A stretch of DNA of 64,000 bases from Sternotherus odoratus. Taxonomy: Eukaryota > Chordata > Testudines > Kinosternidae. A model generated the notes under the pieces. The model had not been told where the DNA came from. It was given only the letters and a program-made list of their open reading frames with translations, and ran no database searches. Below, piece after piece: positions 59,890-64,000 of the stretch. The stretch lies in assembly GCA_032164245.1 (NCBI GenBank), contig JAVMKO010000003.1, forward strand, positions 40,116,890 through 40,180,889, read 5' to 3'. Every line of letters begins with the position of its first letter. Positions within the stretch are counted from its first letter, which is position 1. Made by a program: the position numbers and the translations under genes.

Positions 59890-61026
59890 TACTATCTTAT
59901 GATCTTACTGAATATTATTACTTTTATTTAAATGTTTCCATTTGAATTTAGGAAAGAGAGAGAACAGTGATTAACCATCCATTACAAAAATAGTGGATTA
60001 AGCTTTAATACCTCCCTAATATACAGTACATTGTTTATATCCTGAAATTCAGTGAAATGGGTGGCTTAATAGCTTTTTAAAATTAAGCTGAAGAACATCT
60101 GTACCATTTGTATGGTCCACAGTCAGTTACACTGCAAATGGTGCATAATACTTTTAGCAATCACTATAGCAACAACCTAGTAATTACTTTTAAATAGCAA
60201 AAAGGTGCCTTTGCTGAAATCATTTCAAGTATTCTCGGTTAACTGTATCTCAATTGAAGCGTCAATAGCTTTTTGGCTCTCTAATGTGAAATTCTTGTAA
60301 GGAAGACGACAGCTTTGCAATTACTCATTCTGTTTCAGGAAAAAAATAGCTGGGACTGAAATGATATATGCTGGAGCGCATTCAGTTCTCCATGCAAAGA
60401 GAAATGAAACTCTGCTATGCATTTTATAATCTTAATAAATTGGCATTCCATACACAGACAATTAACGAAGGGCTTCATTTTGCAAACACTTGAGTATTCA
60501 TTTGTAGGATTAGGCATTTCATTTCTTCCTTCTTCCGTGAATACAAACACACACACACACACAGTCACACTCAGGCTTGTGAGATAGACATTTAAAGCTG
60601 ATAATGGTAGGGCATGAAATATTCTGGGTATCCATTCTCCAAACCCACATCCATGGTGCAGAGATTCTTTGCAGCTAAACATCTGTGTTCCATGAGATTC
60701 TGGGAACACTGGATGTGCGTAACCATGGATCGCTTCCCTTGGTCTGCCCTTAGAGTGGCCCTCTATGGGGTTCTATGCAGGGTCAACACACAGATAATGC
60801 CAAGCAGTCACTTAGCCAAACAGAGCCCTGCCACCCCAAAATGGAACATTCAGTGCGGCAAGAGGCCCAGTGTTAACCTTTTTTTCCCATATGAAGTTTC
60901 CTCCTGACCAATGATGCAGATATTTTCAGGAACAGGACAGGCTAAAAATGAACCTAAACACAAAGGCTTTTCTACGAGAATGATTTATACAGTTAAGTGA
61001 TAAAAGGAAACATTTTAGGTATGCGT
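59890..61026. other. AT-rich DNA, no gene recognised
   Basis: An (AC)n tract lies at 60545-60563. The stretch 60290-60530 has an even, motif-rich look (for example ATGCAAAG at about 60392) and no repeat signature, so it may be conserved noncoding DNA. That is a guess. Confidence 0.4.
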
Positions 61027-61330
61027 GTGGGGTCTTGTCTACATAATTGCTTAAGTCAATGTAAGTTACATCACTTGGGGGTATGAACTCCTCCCGCCCC
61101 CTGAGCAACACACCTTACATCGACTGAAAGCCGTGTCTACACCGTGCTGTGTCGATGGAAGATGCTCTTCCATTGACATAGCTTCTGCCTCTCATTGAGG
61201 TGGAGTAATTACATTGATGGGAGAGCACTCGCCCATTCACTTAGAGCATCTTCACCAGATATGCTAAATTGATGCTGCTGTATTGATACAGAGGTGGTCG
61301 ATTTAGTGTGGTAGTGAAGATGAGCCCATA
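61027..61330 (-). mobile_element. MITE with GTCTACA/TTCAC ends, antisense to that at 40612
   Basis: The left end GGGTCTTGTCTACATAATT and the right end GGTAGTGAAGATGAGCCC are imperfect inverted copies. The interior phrases (ATCGACTGAAAGCCGTGTC, GATGCTCTTCCATTGACATAG) recall the MITE at 40612 in reverse. No target duplication is clear, so the copy is old. Confidence 0.6.
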
Positions 61331-62877
61331 TACTTAGATAATTTAAGCCATGTACAATTTAAAGTTACACCAGTGTTTTAAAATGACTATCTTATTGTAG
61401 TATAGAGTAGGGAATAGCTCTAGAGTACTGCAAATATTATGATAATATTATTTAGTAATCAAGCAAATGGCAAGATTAAGAGACTGCTGTAAATAAGTGG
61501 AAAATTTAATAAACTTGGAGCCAAAAATTGCATTAATACTTCAGTCATATAGTGGATGAAATCCATTATGATAACTCATATATTTGCCTGAAATCAAAGA
61601 TGAATTATACAATTATATGAATAAAGTTGATTTGTATGTGCCTAACTATAGTTACCATTAAAATAATGTATTTATCTTTCATAACTTTCTGTAGATCAGC
61701 ATTAATATCTACATCTTATATTTCTGACTTGCCCCAAGATGTAAAATAAACTAAGACATTTCCCACTACCAAACCTGATAATTTGAGAACTTTTCTTGAA
61801 TAGTTTAAAAAAAGAGAAATCCCTTAAACAATAATCAAAATTAAACTCAATATTAAAATAAGAAAAACAGTTTAGAGGAAAAAGGAGAAAAGCTTAATAT
61901 TGTGTAGATTTGATAGGGCAATCGATAAACTGGTTACACATCTAAATGTAAGAAAACCTGAAGTGTGGCTCTACGCAGGAGATAATGAAAGACTTTAACT
62001 GATGAAATCAACTGGCAAGACACAAGAGGAAGAGTTGAGAAGCATCAAACACAATATGTGATCAAGACTACAAAGTGGAAGAAAGTGACTCATACCAGGT
62101 CTTGTCAATAAAGATTTATGGACTTCCATAGGTCAGTTTATAATTTTATCTTTGTGTGCATACCAAGTATATCTTGAAGCTATAGAATACGTTTTCTAAG
62201 ATTTTTGTTATAAAAGAAAGGATATGGTAATAAATCAAATAAAAATAAAAAGTAATGCCAATGGGAAAAAAAAACAGTTTTAGTAACTTAGCCATTTAAT
62301 AATTTGCACAGCAGAGTATTCTATGTAGGTCATACAATTCCTGTAAGGACAGAGAAATTGCATGGTGCTTTTTACAATATAATTAGCATACAAGCTCTCT
62401 TAACTTCAGTAGTTGTTAACTTTGCTTTTGAAAACATAGATTAAAATATCCTTTAGCAAAAACAAAACAAAATAAAAATCTTGCATCTTTTTCTGAAAAG
62501 CTAAAAGAACAGTAGGATACAAAAGATTAATTTTACTAACACTTTGAAATAGCTAGGGTTTTTCAACCTCTTCTGTGTGCAAAATAATATAAAAACATAT
62601 GACTGGAAGAAATTATTATAGTACAGCCAGAGTGTCCGTGCAAACTGATCAACTGTCATTTAGTAAATTTCAACTACAGAAAGTTCATCACCATATGCAG
62701 TACCAACTGGACATTTTAATTCAAAAATAGGGAATAAATATCTAGAATTTAAGACAGATACTGTTAATAGCAGCACACAGGACTATCAGAACTTTGGGAA
62801 TAAAACTACTATTTTTTCATTAATTGGAAAATGAAACTGGGAACTGGAAAGAAAGATGGTAAGGATGGCTTACTCTA
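61331..62877. other. AT-rich DNA, no gene recognised
   Basis: No frames above 60 codons and no repeat ends. Confidence 0.45.
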
Positions 62878-63195
62878 ATCTATATATATAAAAGTCAAAT
62901 GGTGTATGTGTGCGTGCGTGTATGTATGGGTGTATGCTTACTCCTTCCACACCATTTGAGCTAGAGACTTGAAATTTGGTACAGTTAGAGGTCTTAGGGT
63001 CCTAATGACCGTAAGAGTCATAAAAATTTAAAATCTCACCTCTGACGCCCCCCAGGGGTGAAATTCTTTAAAGGTCAATCACATCAGCTGGGCAGCTGCT
63101 GTTCTCTGTGACATAGTTAGGAAGTCATAATACCCCCTCCAACAGACACCGCATTCGCTCAGCTCTCTGCCCCCTCCCCCCTCCAATGGAACCCC

Positions 63196-63375
63196 GGAAT
63201 CCCTCAGCTCTCTGCCCCCTCCCCACCTCCGACGGACCCCGGAATCCCTCAGCTCTCTGCCCCCTCCCCACCTCCGACGGACCCTGGAATCCCTCAGCTC
63301 TCTGCCCCCTCCCCACCTCCGACGGACCCTGGAATCCCTCAGCTCTCTGCCCCCTCCCCACCTCCGACGGACCCG
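63196..63375 (+). repeat. 45-bp minisatellite in the Helitron
   Basis: Four units with 45-bp period start at 63196, 63241, 63286 and 63331. Each begins GGAATCCCTCAGCTCTCTGC and differs only at a base or two. Since 45 is a multiple of 3, all frames stay open, which explains the repetitive ORFs on both strands (for example 63125-63769 minus). Partial copies flank it at about 63138-63195 and 63714-63770. Confidence 0.93.
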
Positions 63376-63715
63376 AGTTGGGTTTGGTCAGAGGGTAAGT
63401 GAGGTAGGGGTGTCGGGTTTGGTCGGGGGGTGAGGTGAGGGTGTCAGATTTGGTCGGGGGGGTGAGGTGGGGGTGTTGAGTTTGGTCGGCGGGTAAGTGA
63501 GCCGGGGGTGTTGGGTTTGGTCTGGGGGAGTGGGTGAGGGGTGAAGTGTTGGTGTTGGGGTTGGTCAGGGGGTGTTGGTGTTGGTAGGGGGGGTGACGTG
63601 GGGGTGTTGGGGTTGGGTGGGGGGGTGAAAATGTGAGTCGGGGTTGGTCGAGGGGTAAGTGAGGTGGGGGTGTCGGGTTTGGTTGGGGGGGTGAGGTGGG
63701 GGTGTCAGGTTTGCT
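63376..63715 (+). repeat. G/T-rich minisatellite in the Helitron
   Basis: Irregular units of about 30 bp built on GGGTTTGGTCGGGGGGTGAG. The G runs make G-quadruplex formation plausible on the plus strand. Confidence 0.85.
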
Positions 63716-64000
63716 CTCTGCCCCCTCCAACGGACCCCGCACTCGCTCAGCTCTCTGCCCCCTCCCCACCTCTGACTGACCCGAGCAATGCCGGGTATTT
63801 TCTCTAGTAGCTCATAAAACATTAAGTCTGTAATTCCTGCTTCACTCAGGGGAACATGACATAGTTTCACTTCACGGAGGTAATTTTACAAAGCTGCCCA
63901 TATGGAGATATACCACCAACCACGGAGGTCCCTGAATGCAGTGGTTGTGATATTATGCTAAGCTGATGGCATAGGTGGACTTAGTATGTTAGAATGTTCA

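Larger units (their letters stand above)
62879..63807 (+). mobile_element. Nonautonomous Helitron
   Basis: The 929-bp element starts TCTATATATATAAAAG after a host A. It ends CTAG before a host T, so it sits in an AT dinucleotide as Helitrons do, without target duplication. A hairpin (63779-63796, ACCCG...CGGGT with an inner GC pair and one bulged A) lies 7 nt before the terminal CTAG, the normal spacing. After the 5' end comes the phrase CACCATTTGAGCTAGAGAC, often seen in reptile and fish Helitrons. There is no Rep/helicase. Most of the 3' half is minisatellite. Confidence 0.85.

Noticed and set aside
63125..63870. Repetitive minus-strand ORFs of 214 and 101 codons
   Set aside because: They come from the 45-bp and G/T-rich minisatellites in the Helitron.
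1..64000. CRISPR arrays, bacterial operons, phage or provirus genes
   Set aside because: The repeats here are eukaryotic transposons and microsatellites. No direct-repeat/spacer pattern, ribosome-binding sites or retroviral gene order was seen.

Overview
The window reads as noncoding nuclear DNA from a sauropsid, most probably a turtle. The basis is its repeat content: many 5'-truncated CR1 LINE tails, tRNA-derived SINE heads, a DIRS-like retroelement relic, pogo/Tigger MITEs, hAT MITEs, a Helitron, and several families of short elements whose ends read like GTCTWCACTA. I found no host protein-coding exon, rRNA or functional tRNA. Nearly all ORFs outside 55.3-59.9 kb are chance frames or decayed transposon fragments.

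The centrepiece is a complete PIF/Harbinger DNA transposon at 55311-59886, flanked by a 3-bp TAA target duplication and bounded by inverted ends with the core ATGTCTTCACTAC. Its frames look intact. A Myb/SANT-like (trihelix) DNA-binding protein gene lies on + (two exons, ideal Kozak start). A HARBI1-type DDE transposase of 458 codons lies on -. A third antisense ORF of 173 codons sits inside the intron of the Myb-like gene, with its own AATAAA on -; I do not recognise this product. The Myb-like and transposase genes converge on polyA signals only 26 bp apart. In known Harbinger elements the Myb-like protein brings the DDE transposase to the nucleus and to the transposon ends, so this could be a recently active autonomous copy. 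Several MITEs in the window share its tip motif and 3-bp duplications, so it is a candidate driver for them.

Layout: 0-5 kb MITE, CR1 tail and AT-rich DNA; 5.3-6.6 kb decayed LINE with FADD motif; 6.7-8.0 kb MITE, GC-rich repeat, tRNA-SINE heads; 12.3-15.4 kb half Tigger plus decayed RTE-like LINE; 17.1 kb MITE; 18.0-18.7 kb hAT element carrying a very GC-rich tandem array and a large palindrome; 19.5 kb short retroposed repeat; 20.5-23 kb DIRS-like relic; 24-31 kb CR1 copies, including an antisense CR1 reverse transcriptase; 33-45 kb MITEs, SINE heads, a Tigger MITE and nested insertions; 48.3-49.1 kb polypyrimidine tract; 50.7 kb MITE; 55.3-59.9 kb Harbinger; 61.0 kb MITE; 62.9-63.8 kb nonautonomous Helitron filled with minisatellites. 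The stretches between are AT-rich and show nothing I can name.
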